Source: an uncultured Alphaproteobacteria bacterium (GTDB lineage: Bacteria > Pseudomonadota > Alphaproteobacteria > RF32 > CAG-239). From it: a stretch of DNA of 29,276 bases. Position 1 is the first letter of the stretch; each line of letters starts with the position of its first letter. Below, piece after piece: positions 20,890 through 29,254 of this stretch. A model generated the notes under the pieces. That model saw only the letters and a list, made by a program, of their open reading frames with translations. It had not been told where the DNA came from and did not search any database. The stretch covers positions 1-29,276 of the forward strand of contig CAKQUE010000014.1 of NCBI GenBank assembly GCA_934277435.1. Reading direction: 5' to 3'. The position numbers and the translations under genes were made by a program.

Positions 20890-23364
20890 TTATTTTTCAT
20901 CAACAACAGGTTTAACGTGCCATATTCTGTCAGCATATTCCATAACCGCACGGTCGCTGGAAAAATTGCCGATACGGGCAACGTTAAGCAGTGCTTCTTT
21001 AGCCCACTTTTCTTTGTTGTTATAGTCGCGTTCTGCCTGATGTACAGCATTGTTAAACGCTTCCATATCTGCCAAAATAAAGTAGTAGTCGCTGCCGAGC
21101 AAAGTGTCAAAAATCGGACGGAACAGCTGCGGATAGTCTTTTTCGCAGAACATACTTGAATTTACAGCATTCAAAATACGTTTGATGTAGTCTGATTTTT
21201 CATAAAGTTCACGCGGATTGTAGGTCATACGTTTGCCGCGTACTTGCTCATCGGTCAAGCCAAACAAATAAAAGTTTTCTTCACCCACGGCCTCGCGAAT
21301 TTCAATGTTGGCGCCGTCATAAGTTCCAATGGTTAAAGCTCCGTTTAAGGCAAATTTCATATTGCTGGTGCCGGAGGCTTCAAAGCCGGCGGTGGAAACT
21401 TGACAGCTGACATCGGCGGCCGGAATCAAATATTCGGCTACTGAAACCTTATAATCAGGAATAAAGACAACTTTCAAAAATTTATTTGAACGTTCGTCAT
21501 TATTAACCACTTCTGCCACATTATTAATAAGTTTGATGATAAGTTTGGCAAATGTGTATGAAGGCGCGGCCTTACCGGCAAAAATATAAGTCTTAGGCGT
21601 AATTGGACGTACATTGTCGCGGGTGATTGCCAAATAGTCGCCGATAATTTGCAAAACGGTCATCAATTGGCGTTTATATTCGTGAATTCGTTTGGCATGT
21701 ACAATATACATGCTGTTCGGGTCAACCATAATGCGGGTTGCGCGATATACTTTTTGAGCCAAACGCTGCTTGTTTTCATTTTTGATTTTCAAAAATTCTT
21801 TCAAGAAAGATTTGTCTTCGAAATATTTTTCAATATTTTGCAATTCGTCCAAGTTGGTAATCCACGATGTTCCGATTTTATCAGAAATAAGATTTGCCAA
21901 ATCGTGGTTGGCGCGCAGCATCCAGCGGCGAGGTGTTACGCCGTTGGTCACGTTGGTAAATTTTTCTGGCCACAATTCATAAAATTCCGGTACCAAAGAA
22001 TGTTTTACCAATTCAGAGTGCAACTTGGCTACACCGTTTATTGAAAACGAACCGACAATAGAAAGATTTGCCATGCGGATAACTTGATTGTCGCCTTCGC
22101 CGTCCACAATCGAAACTTTGCCCAATTTGTAAGAATCTTCGCCAAAGCGGCTGCGGGCAAATTCCATAAAGCGGCGGTTGATTTCATAAATAATCTGCAA
22201 ATGGCGCGGCAAAAAGCGGCGGATAATGGAACTGCTCCATTTTTCCAAGGCTTCTGGCAGCAATGTGTGGTTTGTATAGGCAAAAATTTTGGTGACGATT
22301 TCCCAAGAGTCGTCCCATTCTTGTCCGTATACATCCATCAATTGGCGCATCATTTCCACAATTGCCAAAGCAGGGTGGGTGTCGTTTAGTTGAATGCAGA
22401 CATAATCCGGCATTTTCTTAAAGTCATTGCTTTTTTCCATAAAGCGGCGAATAATATCTTGAATAGCGCAAGAAACAAAGAAGTATTGCTGAGTTAAACG
22501 CAATTCTTTACCTTGTTCAATGTTGTCAGACGGATACAAAACTTTAGAAATTGTTTCGGTGCGGATTTTATCGCGTACGGCCTCAATGTAACCGCCGTTG
22601 TTGAAGATGTTTAAATCTAGCTCATCATCGGTTTTGGCCGAGAATAAACGCAGGTAATTTACAGATTTTCCATTATAGCCGACAACCGGAAAATCGTATG
22701 GAACACCGTATAAAGTATGAGTGTTGGTCCAAACATAACTTACTTTGCCGTCTGGTTTGTTATACATTTCAACATTACCGCCAATAGGAATCGTCACAGT
22801 GCGGTCGGTGCGGGCAAACTGCCATGGTGAGTCTTCTCCCAGCCAGTTATCAGCCTGTTCAACTTGATAGCCGTTTTCAAATTTTTGTTTGAACAAACCA
22901 TATTCATAGTCAATACCATAACCAAACCCCGGAATACCTAAAGAAGCCATTGAATCCAAATAGCAGGCAGCCAAGCGTCCCAAGCCGCCGTTTCCAAGAG
23001 CAGGGTCGTATTCGGCGTCAAAAATATCGCTTAAAGCAAAGTCTGGAAAACCTTCGATTTTTATGTCTTTTAAAATATCGTATAAACCCAGATTGTAAAG
23101 GTTATTTTCCAATGAACGGCCGATTAAATATTCAATAGACAAGTAGTAGATGCGTTTGGTGCCGTGTTCGTTGTAGCGAGCAATTGTGTCATACATTCTG
23201 TCCATGGCAAATTCACGCACGGCCAGAGCAATAACTTTGAAAGCCTCTTCTTTTGTAAGTTCGCAATTCCGCTTGCCGATAAAATATTTAGCATAATGCT
23301 CGATAGAAAGTTTCAAACGAGCGCGGTCAATTTCATCCATAACACTTTTATTTTCTGTTACCAC
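20890..23364 (-). CDS. glgP: Glycogen/maltodextrin phosphorylase
   Basis: Cleaves alpha-1,4-glucan ends with phosphate to give glucose-1-phosphate. The 824 residues fit GT35: an N-terminal block with YYLSIEYLIGRSLENNLYNL, GNGGLGRLAACYLDSMASL, QLNDTHPALAIVEMMR, then the C-terminal half with RIHEYKRQLM and the pyridoxal phosphate lysine in EASGTSNMKFALNGALTIGT near 668. The start is GTG 23364, set by GGGAG 7 bases upstream; no better ATG is nearby. No glgA, glgB or glgC is in the window, so use of stored or imported glucan cannot be separated. It ends at the strong terminator shared with trpS and diverges from tolC. Confidence 0.96.
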   Translation of the reverse strand: MVTENKSVMDEIDRARLKLSIEHYAKYFIGKRNCELTKEEAFKVIALAVREFAMDRMYDTIARYNEHGTKRIYYLSIEYLIGRSLENNLYNLGLYDILKDIKIEGFPDFALSDIFDAEYDPALGNGGLGRLAACYLDSMASLGIPGFGYGIDYEYGLFKQKFENGYQVEQADNWLGEDSPWQFARTDRTVTIPIGGNVEMYNKPDGKVSYVWTNTHTLYGVPYDFPVVGYNGKSVNYLRLFSAKTDDELDLNIFNNGGYIEAVRDKIRTETISKVLYPSDNIEQGKELRLTQQYFFVSCAIQDIIRRFMEKSNDFKKMPDYVCIQLNDTHPALAIVEMMRQLMDVYGQEWDDSWEIVTKIFAYTNHTLLPEALEKWSSSIIRRFLPRHLQIIYEINRRFMEFARSRFGEDSYKLGKVSIVDGEGDNQVIRMANLSIVGSFSINGVAKLHSELVKHSLVPEFYELWPEKFTNVTNGVTPRRWMLRANHDLANLISDKIGTSWITNLDELQNIEKYFEDKSFLKEFLKIKNENKQRLAQKVYRATRIMVDPNSMYIVHAKRIHEYKRQLMTVLQIIGDYLAITRDNVRPITPKTYIFAGKAAPSYTFAKLIIKLINNVAEVVNNDERSNKFLKVVFIPDYKVSVAEYLIPAADVSCQVSTAGFEASGTSNMKFALNGALTIGTYDGANIEIREAVGEENFYLFGLTDEQVRGKRMTYNPRELYEKSDYIKRILNAVNSSMFCEKDYPQLFRPIFDTLLGSDYYFILADMEAFNNAVHQAERDYNNKEKWAKEALLNVARIGNFSSDRAVMEYADRIWHVKPVVDEK

Positions 23365-23418
23365 AGTTTATCTCCCATAATTTTTAACATACCTTTTTAT
23401 ACCAGACACTATTAGAAA

Positions 23419-23446
23419 TTGATTGAAAATTACTTAACAATATAAC
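23419..23446 (+). promoter_or_regulatory. Promoter of tolC
   Basis: TTGATT (23419-23424), 16 bases, TATAAC (23441-23446), about 95 bases before the tolC ATG, in the gap shared with glgP. Confidence 0.5.
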
Positions 23447-23543
23447 ATTTTTATTTTTGAAAAGAAGATATTGTTTGATTTTTAAATTTTTTGGCTTTAT
23501 AGCTAAAAATGTGAAAATAAGGAATTTATACAGAGTGATAGCA

Positions 23544-24899
23544 ATGAATAAAAAATTACTTTTAGCAGTTTCGTTGAGCGCTTTGATTAGTGTTAACGCA
23601 AATGCAGATACAATTTATGAGGCCATGAGTGAAGCCTATAACAGCAACCCTACTTTGCATGGACAGCGCGCAGCCAGCGGTGCTACCAATGAAGATGCGG
23701 CAGCTGCCCGTTCTGGTTTTCGCCCAACAATCGGAGTAAACGGCAATTATTCGGATACGCATGTTAGAAAAACCGGAAACGCCACTGTTGACGGATATCA
23801 AAAAGGCTATAACGGAAGTATTACTCAGCCGGTGTTTAATGGGTTTTCCACATATAACGCCGTAAAAGCCGCCGATTCTGCCGCCAAAGCCGGTATTCAG
23901 GACTTATACGCTGTGGAACAAACTGTTTTACTCGGTGCTTCAACAGCTTATCTTGATGTTATGCGTGATGAAGCGATTGTTCGTTTGCAAAAAAATAATG
24001 AACGTTTGTTGAAAAAACAATTAGACGAAACATTGGCTCGTTTTGATGTGGGCGAGGTTACCCGCACCGATGTTGCTCAGTCCCGTGCTAGCTATGCGCA
24101 AGCGCAGTCAGATGTGATTTCGGCTGAAGGTAATTTAGCTATTTCTAAAGCCACATATTTGCAGATGGTGGGCAAAGAACCTAAAGATTTGCAAAATCCG
24201 GCTTCTATTACCAAAATGTTTCCAACCCGTTTTGACGAGGCTATGAATTATGCTCGCAGCAACAACTATTCTCTGCTTGCAGCTAAAAAACAGCTTGATG
24301 CCGCTTCCTACAGTGTTAGCAGCAACAAGGGCGCTTTGCTGCCAGATGTAAGCTTTACGGCTTCTAGTGGCAAAACCACGCAATCAAATCATGATATGGC
24401 TAAAAATCCAAGCACAACCAGCACTCAATATTCTTTGGATATGAATGTTCCATTGTATACCGGCGGTGCAACCCGTGCTAAAATCCGCAAAAGCAAATAT
24501 CAAAAATGGCAGGCTCAAGAAGGAGTTTTAGAGGCTGAACGCGCAGTTGTGGCTGGAGTTACTAGTTATTGGCAATCTATGCAGGCAAACAAGTCAAACA
24601 TCACCTCTATTCAAGCTCAGGTAAAGGCTTCGGCTATTGCCCTGGAAGGCACACAAAAAGAAGAGGCTTTGGGCAACCGCACGGTTTTAGATGTGCTGAA
24701 TGCTTATCAAACATTGCTAACTTCTCAAGTTAATGAAGTAAAGGCTTTGCATGACTACTATGTATCTGGCTTGCAACTTATGCAGTCGATGGGCAAATTA
24801 ACAGCTCAGAAGTTGGCTTTGAAAGTTAACTTTTATGATGCAGAAGAGCATTATAAAAACACCAAAGGCAAATGGTTGACTTTATCCATTGATAAATAA
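23544..24899 (+). CDS. tolC: TolC-family outer membrane channel
   Basis: Trimeric outer membrane duct for type I secretion and RND-type efflux. From ATG 23544 the product is 451 residues: a signal peptide (MNKKLLLAVSLSALISVNANA, cut before Asp-Thr) and then two OEP repeats. The first has IYEAMSEAYNSNPTLHGQRA, ARSGFRPTIGVNGNYSD, and FDVGEVTRTDVAQSRASYAQ; the second has KKQLDAASYSVSSNKGALLP, PLYTGGATRAKIRKSKY, and EEALGNRTVLDVLNAYQTLL. This internal duplication is diagnostic. The frame is open back to a TTG at 23457, but those 29 residues would spoil the signal peptide. The order tolC then popZ-like then valS is seen in other Alphaproteobacteria. No transporter or adaptor gene is adjacent. Confidence 0.93.
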   Translation: MNKKLLLAVSLSALISVNANADTIYEAMSEAYNSNPTLHGQRAASGATNEDAAAARSGFRPTIGVNGNYSDTHVRKTGNATVDGYQKGYNGSITQPVFNGFSTYNAVKAADSAAKAGIQDLYAVEQTVLLGASTAYLDVMRDEAIVRLQKNNERLLKKQLDETLARFDVGEVTRTDVAQSRASYAQAQSDVISAEGNLAISKATYLQMVGKEPKDLQNPASITKMFPTRFDEAMNYARSNNYSLLAAKKQLDAASYSVSSNKGALLPDVSFTASSGKTTQSNHDMAKNPSTTSTQYSLDMNVPLYTGGATRAKIRKSKYQKWQAQEGVLEAERAVVAGVTSYWQSMQANKSNITSIQAQVKASAIALEGTQKEEALGNRTVLDVLNAYQTLLTSQVNEVKALHDYYVSGLQLMQSMGKLTAQKLALKVNFYDAEEHYKNTKGKWLTLSIDK

Positions 24900-24909
24900 A
24901 GCAAACCTA

Positions 24910-24938
24910 TTGCCAATTAAAATAAATTTTGCTAATAT
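24910..24938 (+). promoter_or_regulatory. Promoter of the popZ-like gene
   Basis: TTGCCA (24910-24915), 17 bases, TAATAT (24933-24938). The -10 overlaps the left arm of the inverted repeat at 24936-24969, so a protein bound there would block transcription. Confidence 0.55.
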
Positions 24939-24969
24939 GCCTCAGGTTTTAATTTTAACTTGAGGCATA
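24936..24969 (+). promoter_or_regulatory. Inverted repeat from -10 box to ribosome binding site of the popZ-like gene
   Basis: TATGCCTCA (24936-24944) pairs perfectly with TGAGGCATA (24961-24969), with an inner GTT/AAC pair. The 3' arm contains GAGG, the Shine-Dalgarno of ATG 24975. It could be an operator on DNA, or, in a tolC read-through transcript, a hairpin hiding the ribosome binding site or a weak terminator of tolC. Confidence 0.65.
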
Positions 24970-24974
24970 ATTTT

Positions 24975-25310
24975 ATGGCAAAAGCAGAAGACGCGTCTAT
25001 CGATTCGATTCTAAAGTCGATTCGTGAGGCGATTATTGAAAAAGAACAGCGTAAAAATACAGAAAAAAAAGAACCTGTTTTTACGGCTGCTGAAGAACAA
25101 GACGAGATTTTTGAGTTGACTAAAACAATGATGGTCAAACGTGAAGATATTCCGTATCAGCTTGGTGTTTGGAGCTTTGACGATGTCGCCAAAAAAATTA
25201 TGAAAAAATACCAAACTTATTTTGCTAAGCATTCGGTAAAAACAGATATTTCTAATTCAAATGACAATCATGACGACCGAGTGAGTGTAAAGGAAAATAA
25301 TTTTGCCTAA
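24975..25310 (+). CDS. Short PopZ-like (DUF2497) polar protein
   Basis: A 111-residue protein whose N-terminal helix DASIDSILKSIREAIIEKE matches the conserved DUF2497/PopZ motif (xxEDILxSIRRIIxED). The middle has EQDEIFELTKTMM, the counterpart of the DVLELTEMV helix. PopZ forms a scaffold at the cell pole in Caulobacter, anchoring the origin through ParB. This one is much shorter than PopZ, with little Pro/Glu-rich spacer, and its C-terminus (GVWSFDDVAKKIMKKYQTYF then an Asn/Asp-rich tail) lacks the usual LRPxLxxWLDxNLP helix. The start ATG 24975 is set by GAGG at 24962-24965; the frame opens at TTG 24960. Placement before valS supports the family call. Confidence 0.75.
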   Translation: MAKAEDASIDSILKSIREAIIEKEQRKNTEKKEPVFTAAEEQDEIFELTKTMMVKREDIPYQLGVWSFDDVAKKIMKKYQTYFAKHSVKTDISNSNDNHDDRVSVKENNFA

Positions 25311-25385
25311 CGGCTTATTTTCCTCCCTGATTTTTTTTGAAAATAAATTACTTAAGAATAACGTGAAAAAACGGAATAATGAAAG

Positions 25386-28025
25386 ATGTTAGAAAAGAAC
25401 TACAATCCAAAAGATTTTGAAGAAAAAATTTATGAAAAATGGGAAAATGACGGCGATTTTAAACCGGATATGAGAAGTGATAGCGAGGCGTTTTCGATTG
25501 TGATACCGCCTCCTAACGTAACAGGCGTTTTGCATATGGGACACGCTTTGGACGATACTTTGCAAGATATTTTGATTCGTTATAACCGTATGCTGGGCAA
25601 AAAAGTTTTATGGCAGCCGGGAACGGACCATGCCGGTATTGCCACACAAATGGTGGTGGAACGTAATTTGGCTAAAGAAGGTATTACCCGCCACGATTTA
25701 GGACGTGAAAAGTTTATTGAAAAAGTTTGGGAATGGCGCAAGCAGTCCGGCGGAACAATTTGTCGCCAGCTGCGTCGTTTGGGCGCTTCTTGTGACTGGA
25801 GCCGCGAGCGTTTTACCATGGATGAGGGGCTTTCTCGCGCCGTGCGTAAAATTTTTGTTTCGTTGTATAAAGACGGCCTGATTTTTAAGGCTAAAAAGCT
25901 GGTTAACTGGGATCCTAAACTTGGTACAGCCGTTTCTGATTTGGAAGTGGTGCAAAAAGAAACTGTCGGCAAAATGTATTACTACAAATATCCGATTGAA
26001 GGAACAGAAGGTGAATATATCCATATTGCCACCACTCGTCCTGAAACTATGTTCGGCGATACGGCAGTGGCTGTTTCAAAAGACAATCCTAAACTGGCTC
26101 ATCTAATTGGCAAAAACTGCATTATTCCAATTATCAACCGTGTAATTCCGATTGTTGGCGATGAGCACGCAGACCCTGAAAAAGGTACCGGTGCCGTAAA
26201 GATTACTCCGGCGCATGATTTTAACGACTTTGAAGTTGGTAAACGTCATAATTTGCCAATGATTAATGTTTTGAATCCTGATGCGACAATGAACGAAAAC
26301 ACTCCGTATGCCGGTTTAACCACTATGGAAGCTCGTGCTAAAACGATTGAAAAATTGACCGAATTGGGATTGATGGATAAAATTGAAGACCACCCAATGG
26401 TTATTCCGTACGGTGACCGCAGCGGCGTGGTTATTGAACCTTTGATGACCGACCAATGGTTTGTAGATGCTCCGAAATTGGCTGTTGCTGCGATTAAAGC
26501 GGTGGAAGACGGCGATATGCAATTTGTGCCAAAGAGCTATGAAAAAACATACTTTGAGTGGATGCGTAATATTCAGCCGTGGTGTATTTCTCGCCAACTT
26601 TGGTGGGGACATCAAATGCCGATTTGGTATGGTCCGGACGGTGAAATTTTCTGTGAAGAAAATGAAGAAGAGGCGAAAGTTGCCGCAGCCAAGCACTATG
26701 GCAAAGAGGTTGAATTGACTCGTGAAACCGATGTGTTGGATACCTGGTTTTCTTCAGGTTTGTGGGCGTTTTCAACTATGGGCTGGCCTGATGAAACCGA
26801 ATTTTTGAAAACATTTTATCCGACTTCGGTTTTGGTTACCGGTTTTGATATTATTTTCTTCTGGGTTGCCCGCATGATGATGATGAGCATGTATATGATG
26901 AAGCGCGTGCCGTTCAAAAAATGCTATATTCATGGTTTGGTGCGTGACGAACAAGGCCGTAAGATGAGCAAATCAAAAGGTAATACGGTTGACCCGATGG
27001 AAACAATCGAAAAATACGGCGCCGACGCTTTACGCTTTTTTATGGCAGCCATGGAAACACAGGGACGAGACATCAATTTGTCGGATTCGCGCATTCAAGG
27101 TTATCGTAACTTTGCCACAAAGTTGTGGAACGCCGCTCGTTTTTGTGAAATGAACGAATGCTATTCGGTTAACGATTTTGATGTGACATCAGCTAAACTC
27201 GAAATCAGTAAATGGATTATGGCAAAAGCTAAAGAAGCCTCTGCCGAAGTGACAGAAAATCTTAATAATTTCCGTTTTTCTGATGCGGCAAATGCAGTTT
27301 ATCAATTTATTTGGGGTACATTCTGCGATTGGTACATTGAATTGATTAAACCGATTTTCTATGGTGAAAATGCCGATGAAATTAAAGAAATTCGCGCTGT
27401 TACAGCTTGGACATTGGATAGAATTTTGGTAATGTTGCATCCGTTTATGCCGTTTATTACCGAAGAATTGTGGGATAATTTGACGGTTCGTTCCGGCAAA
27501 TTGATTCACGCCGCATGGCCAACAGATGAAACAGTCAACGCTGCAGATAAAAATGAAATTGATCGAGCTATTGATATTATTTCTGCAATTCGTTCTTTGC
27601 GTTCAGCCATGAATTTACCTGCCGGTGCCAAATTGCATGCGTTTGTAAAAGATGCAGCGGCAGAAACATTGTCAGTGGTAGAACGCCAAAAAACTTTGAT
27701 TTGCAAACTGGCTCGCTTGGAAGAATTGGACGCTTTGGGCAATCGTGAAGTCACAAAAGATATGGTGCAGACGGTTAGCCGTGAAGCCGCAATTTTGATT
27801 CCGTTAAAAGGTGTGGTTGATTTTGAGGCCGAGCGCTCTCGTTTACAAAAAGAACTGGAAGCATTAAACAAAAACTTGGAAGGCTACAGTCGTAAGTTGA
27901 ATAATGAAAGCTTTGTTGCTAAAGCTCCGGCGGCAGTTGTTGCCGAAGAAAAACGCCGTCAGGCTGAAGCTCAGGAAAATAAAGCTAAAGTTGAAGAAGC
28001 TTTGGCTCGTATTGCAAATTTTTAA
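25386..28025 (+). CDS. valS: Valyl-tRNA synthetase
   Basis: Class I synthetase with editing, charging tRNA-Val. The 879 residues show PPPNVTGVLHMGHALDDT with HMGH at 50-53, LWQPGTDHAGIATQ, the editing domain (ATTRPETMFGDTAVAV, GTGAVKITPAHDFND), DVLDTWFSSGLWAFSTMGWP, KMSKS in GRKMSKSKGNTVDP near 526, the anticodon domain (WNAARFCEMNE, FCDWYIELIKP), and the C-terminal coiled-coil arm from about 815 (FEAERSRLQKELEALNKNLE). The ValRS-specific arm separates it from IleRS and LeuRS. Ribosome binding is weak (GGAATAATGAAAG). The next gene follows after 10 bases. Confidence 0.98.
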   Translation: MLEKNYNPKDFEEKIYEKWENDGDFKPDMRSDSEAFSIVIPPPNVTGVLHMGHALDDTLQDILIRYNRMLGKKVLWQPGTDHAGIATQMVVERNLAKEGITRHDLGREKFIEKVWEWRKQSGGTICRQLRRLGASCDWSRERFTMDEGLSRAVRKIFVSLYKDGLIFKAKKLVNWDPKLGTAVSDLEVVQKETVGKMYYYKYPIEGTEGEYIHIATTRPETMFGDTAVAVSKDNPKLAHLIGKNCIIPIINRVIPIVGDEHADPEKGTGAVKITPAHDFNDFEVGKRHNLPMINVLNPDATMNENTPYAGLTTMEARAKTIEKLTELGLMDKIEDHPMVIPYGDRSGVVIEPLMTDQWFVDAPKLAVAAIKAVEDGDMQFVPKSYEKTYFEWMRNIQPWCISRQLWWGHQMPIWYGPDGEIFCEENEEEAKVAAAKHYGKEVELTRETDVLDTWFSSGLWAFSTMGWPDETEFLKTFYPTSVLVTGFDIIFFWVARMMMMSMYMMKRVPFKKCYIHGLVRDEQGRKMSKSKGNTVDPMETIEKYGADALRFFMAAMETQGRDINLSDSRIQGYRNFATKLWNAARFCEMNECYSVNDFDVTSAKLEISKWIMAKAKEASAEVTENLNNFRFSDAANAVYQFIWGTFCDWYIELIKPIFYGENADEIKEIRAVTAWTLDRILVMLHPFMPFITEELWDNLTVRSGKLIHAAWPTDETVNAADKNEIDRAIDIISAIRSLRSAMNLPAGAKLHAFVKDAAAETLSVVERQKTLICKLARLEELDALGNREVTKDMVQTVSREAAILIPLKGVVDFEAERSRLQKELEALNKNLEGYSRKLNNESFVAKAPAAVVAEEKRRQAEAQENKAKVEEALARIANF

Positions 28026-28035
28026 GGAGATAGAA

Positions 28036-28674
28036 ATGAAAAAAATAATTTTAAGTCTGGTCGCCGTATGTTTTATGTCTGCTTGTGCTACCGACCCTTA
28101 TACTGGAGAAAGCAAAGTTGCTAAAACTGCGTGGGGTACAGGTATTGGCGCTGTTGCCGGAGCTGGTATCGGCGCTTTAATCGGCGGTGAAAAAGGTGCT
28201 TTGATCGGTGCCGGTATTGGTGGCGCTACCGGTGCGGCTACCGGTGGTTATATGGATATACAGGCTAGCAAATTGCGCCAAAAATTAACCGGAACTGGCG
28301 TACAAGTTGCGCGTGACGGTGATAATATTCGTTTGATTATGCCAAACAGCATTACTTTCAACACCAACGAATCTGTTATTAAAACATCTGCCAACAATGT
28401 GCTTGATTCTGTTGCGTTGGTGGCTAAGGAATATGACAAAACCAGATTACAGATTGTTGGTTACACCGACAGCACCGGTAATGATAAAATTAATCAGCCG
28501 TTGTCAGAGCGCCGTTCCGCAGCGGTTGCCAATTATTTGGCTTTGCGTGGAGTACAGGGCGGCCGTATCAGCTCATATGGAGCAGGGGCAGCTAACCCGA
28601 TTGCCTCAAATGCCACAGCTGAGGGCAAAGCGCAAAACCGCCGTGTAGAAATTACTTTGATTAACGCTCAATAA
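28036..28674 (+). CDS. OmpA-domain lipoprotein with glycine zipper (YiaD/Pal type)
   Basis: A 212-residue envelope protein. The lipoprotein signal MKKIILSLVAVCFMSAC has the lipobox MSAC. A glycine zipper follows (about 37-75, GAVAGAGIGALIGGEKGALI then GGATGAATGGYMD) and probably packs in the membrane. The OmpA C-terminal peptidoglycan-binding domain has NSITFNTNESVIK, LQIVGYTDSTG, LSERRSAAVANYLALRGV and AQNRRVEITL, with the Asp and Arg that contact diaminopimelate in other members. The start ATG 28036 is set by AAGGAGA; the frame is open upstream into valS and that part is a shadow. It lies 10 bases after valS and ends in a strong terminator, so it is probably co-transcribed. Confidence 0.93.
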   Translation: MKKIILSLVAVCFMSACATDPYTGESKVAKTAWGTGIGAVAGAGIGALIGGEKGALIGAGIGGATGAATGGYMDIQASKLRQKLTGTGVQVARDGDNIRLIMPNSITFNTNESVIKTSANNVLDSVALVAKEYDKTRLQIVGYTDSTGNDKINQPLSERRSAAVANYLALRGVQGGRISSYGAGAANPIASNATAEGKAQNRRVEITLINAQ

Positions 28675-28731
28675 TTTTTATAACTACATTAAAAATCGTT
28701 GTATTGGAAAAAATACGGCGGTTTTTGCAGT

Positions 28732-28765
28732 AGAGCTCCACGCTCAAAACGTGGGGCTCTTTTTT
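28732..28765 (+). terminator. Terminator of valS-ompA lipoprotein unit
   Basis: AGAGCTCCACG (28732-28742) pairs with CGTGGGGCTCT (28750-28760), with a T-G wobble at one position, a 7-nt loop and a T tract. It is a strong intrinsic terminator ahead of the repeat array. Confidence 0.9.
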
Positions 28766-28908
28766 GTACGGATAGATAGGGATTGGCTGCTCTGACGCTT
28801 CGCCGCTGCGTCCTCGCTCGGCTTTGCCTCACCGGCGTATTTCCATCCGCCTCTCGTCCTGGTCGAACCCTCTTTTTCGGGTTCAAATCCCTTACCCGTC
28901 AGAATAAC

Positions 28909-28932
28909 AAAAAAGCCCGTCTAAAAACGAGC
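28909..28932 (-). terminator. Minus-strand terminator, repeat copy 1
   Basis: On the minus strand GCTCGTT pairs with GACGGGC, with two G-U pairs, followed by six T residues. Wobbles pair only in the minus-strand RNA, which favours that direction. Confidence 0.6.
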
Positions 28933-29069
28933 ATTGAGAGGAATTGGCTGCGCTGGCGCTTCGCCGCTGCGTCCTCGCTCGGCTGTGCCTCACCGGCGTA
29001 TTTTCATCCGCCTCTCGTCCTAGTCGAACCCTCTTTTTCGGGTTCAAATCCCTTACCCGTCAGAATAAC

Positions 29070-29093
29070 AAAAAAGCCCGTCTAAAGACGAGC
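29070..29093 (-). terminator. Minus-strand terminator, repeat copy 2
   Basis: On the minus strand GCTCGTC pairs with GACGGGC (one G-U), with a 4-nt loop and six T residues. Confidence 0.65.
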
Positions 29094-29230
29094 TTTGAGA
29101 GGGATTGGCTGCGCTGGCGCTTCGCCGCTGCGTCCTCGCTCGGCTGTGCCTCACCGGCGTATTTACATCCGCCTCTCGTCCTGGTTGAACCCTCTTTTCC
29201 GGGTTCAAATCCCTTACCCGTCAGAATAAC

Positions 29231-29254
29231 AAAAAAGCCCGTCTAAAGACGAGC
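29231..29254 (-). terminator. Minus-strand terminator, repeat copy 3
   Basis: Identical in stem, loop and T run to copy 2, exactly 161 bases further on. Confidence 0.65.

Noticed and set aside
23457..23543. 29-residue extension of TolC from a TTG codon
   Set aside because: It would bury the signal peptide; ATG 23544 gives a standard export signal.
27904..28035. 44-residue N-terminal extension of the OmpA lipoprotein frame
   Set aside because: It lies in valS out of frame. AAGGAGA and the lipoprotein signal fix the start at 28036.
28781..28900. A tRNA gene in each repeat unit, based on GGTTCAAATCCC and CCCGTCA
   Set aside because: No matching 5' acceptor (GACGGG) occurs at tRNA distance upstream, there is no CCA, the T stem has only three pairs, and no anticodon arm could be built.
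28783..29246. Three repeated open frames of about 100 residues in the 161-bp array
   Set aside because: They arise from the repeat itself, lack ribosome binding sites, run through the hairpins, and resemble spurious frames over tRNA-like DNA. I treat the array as noncoding.
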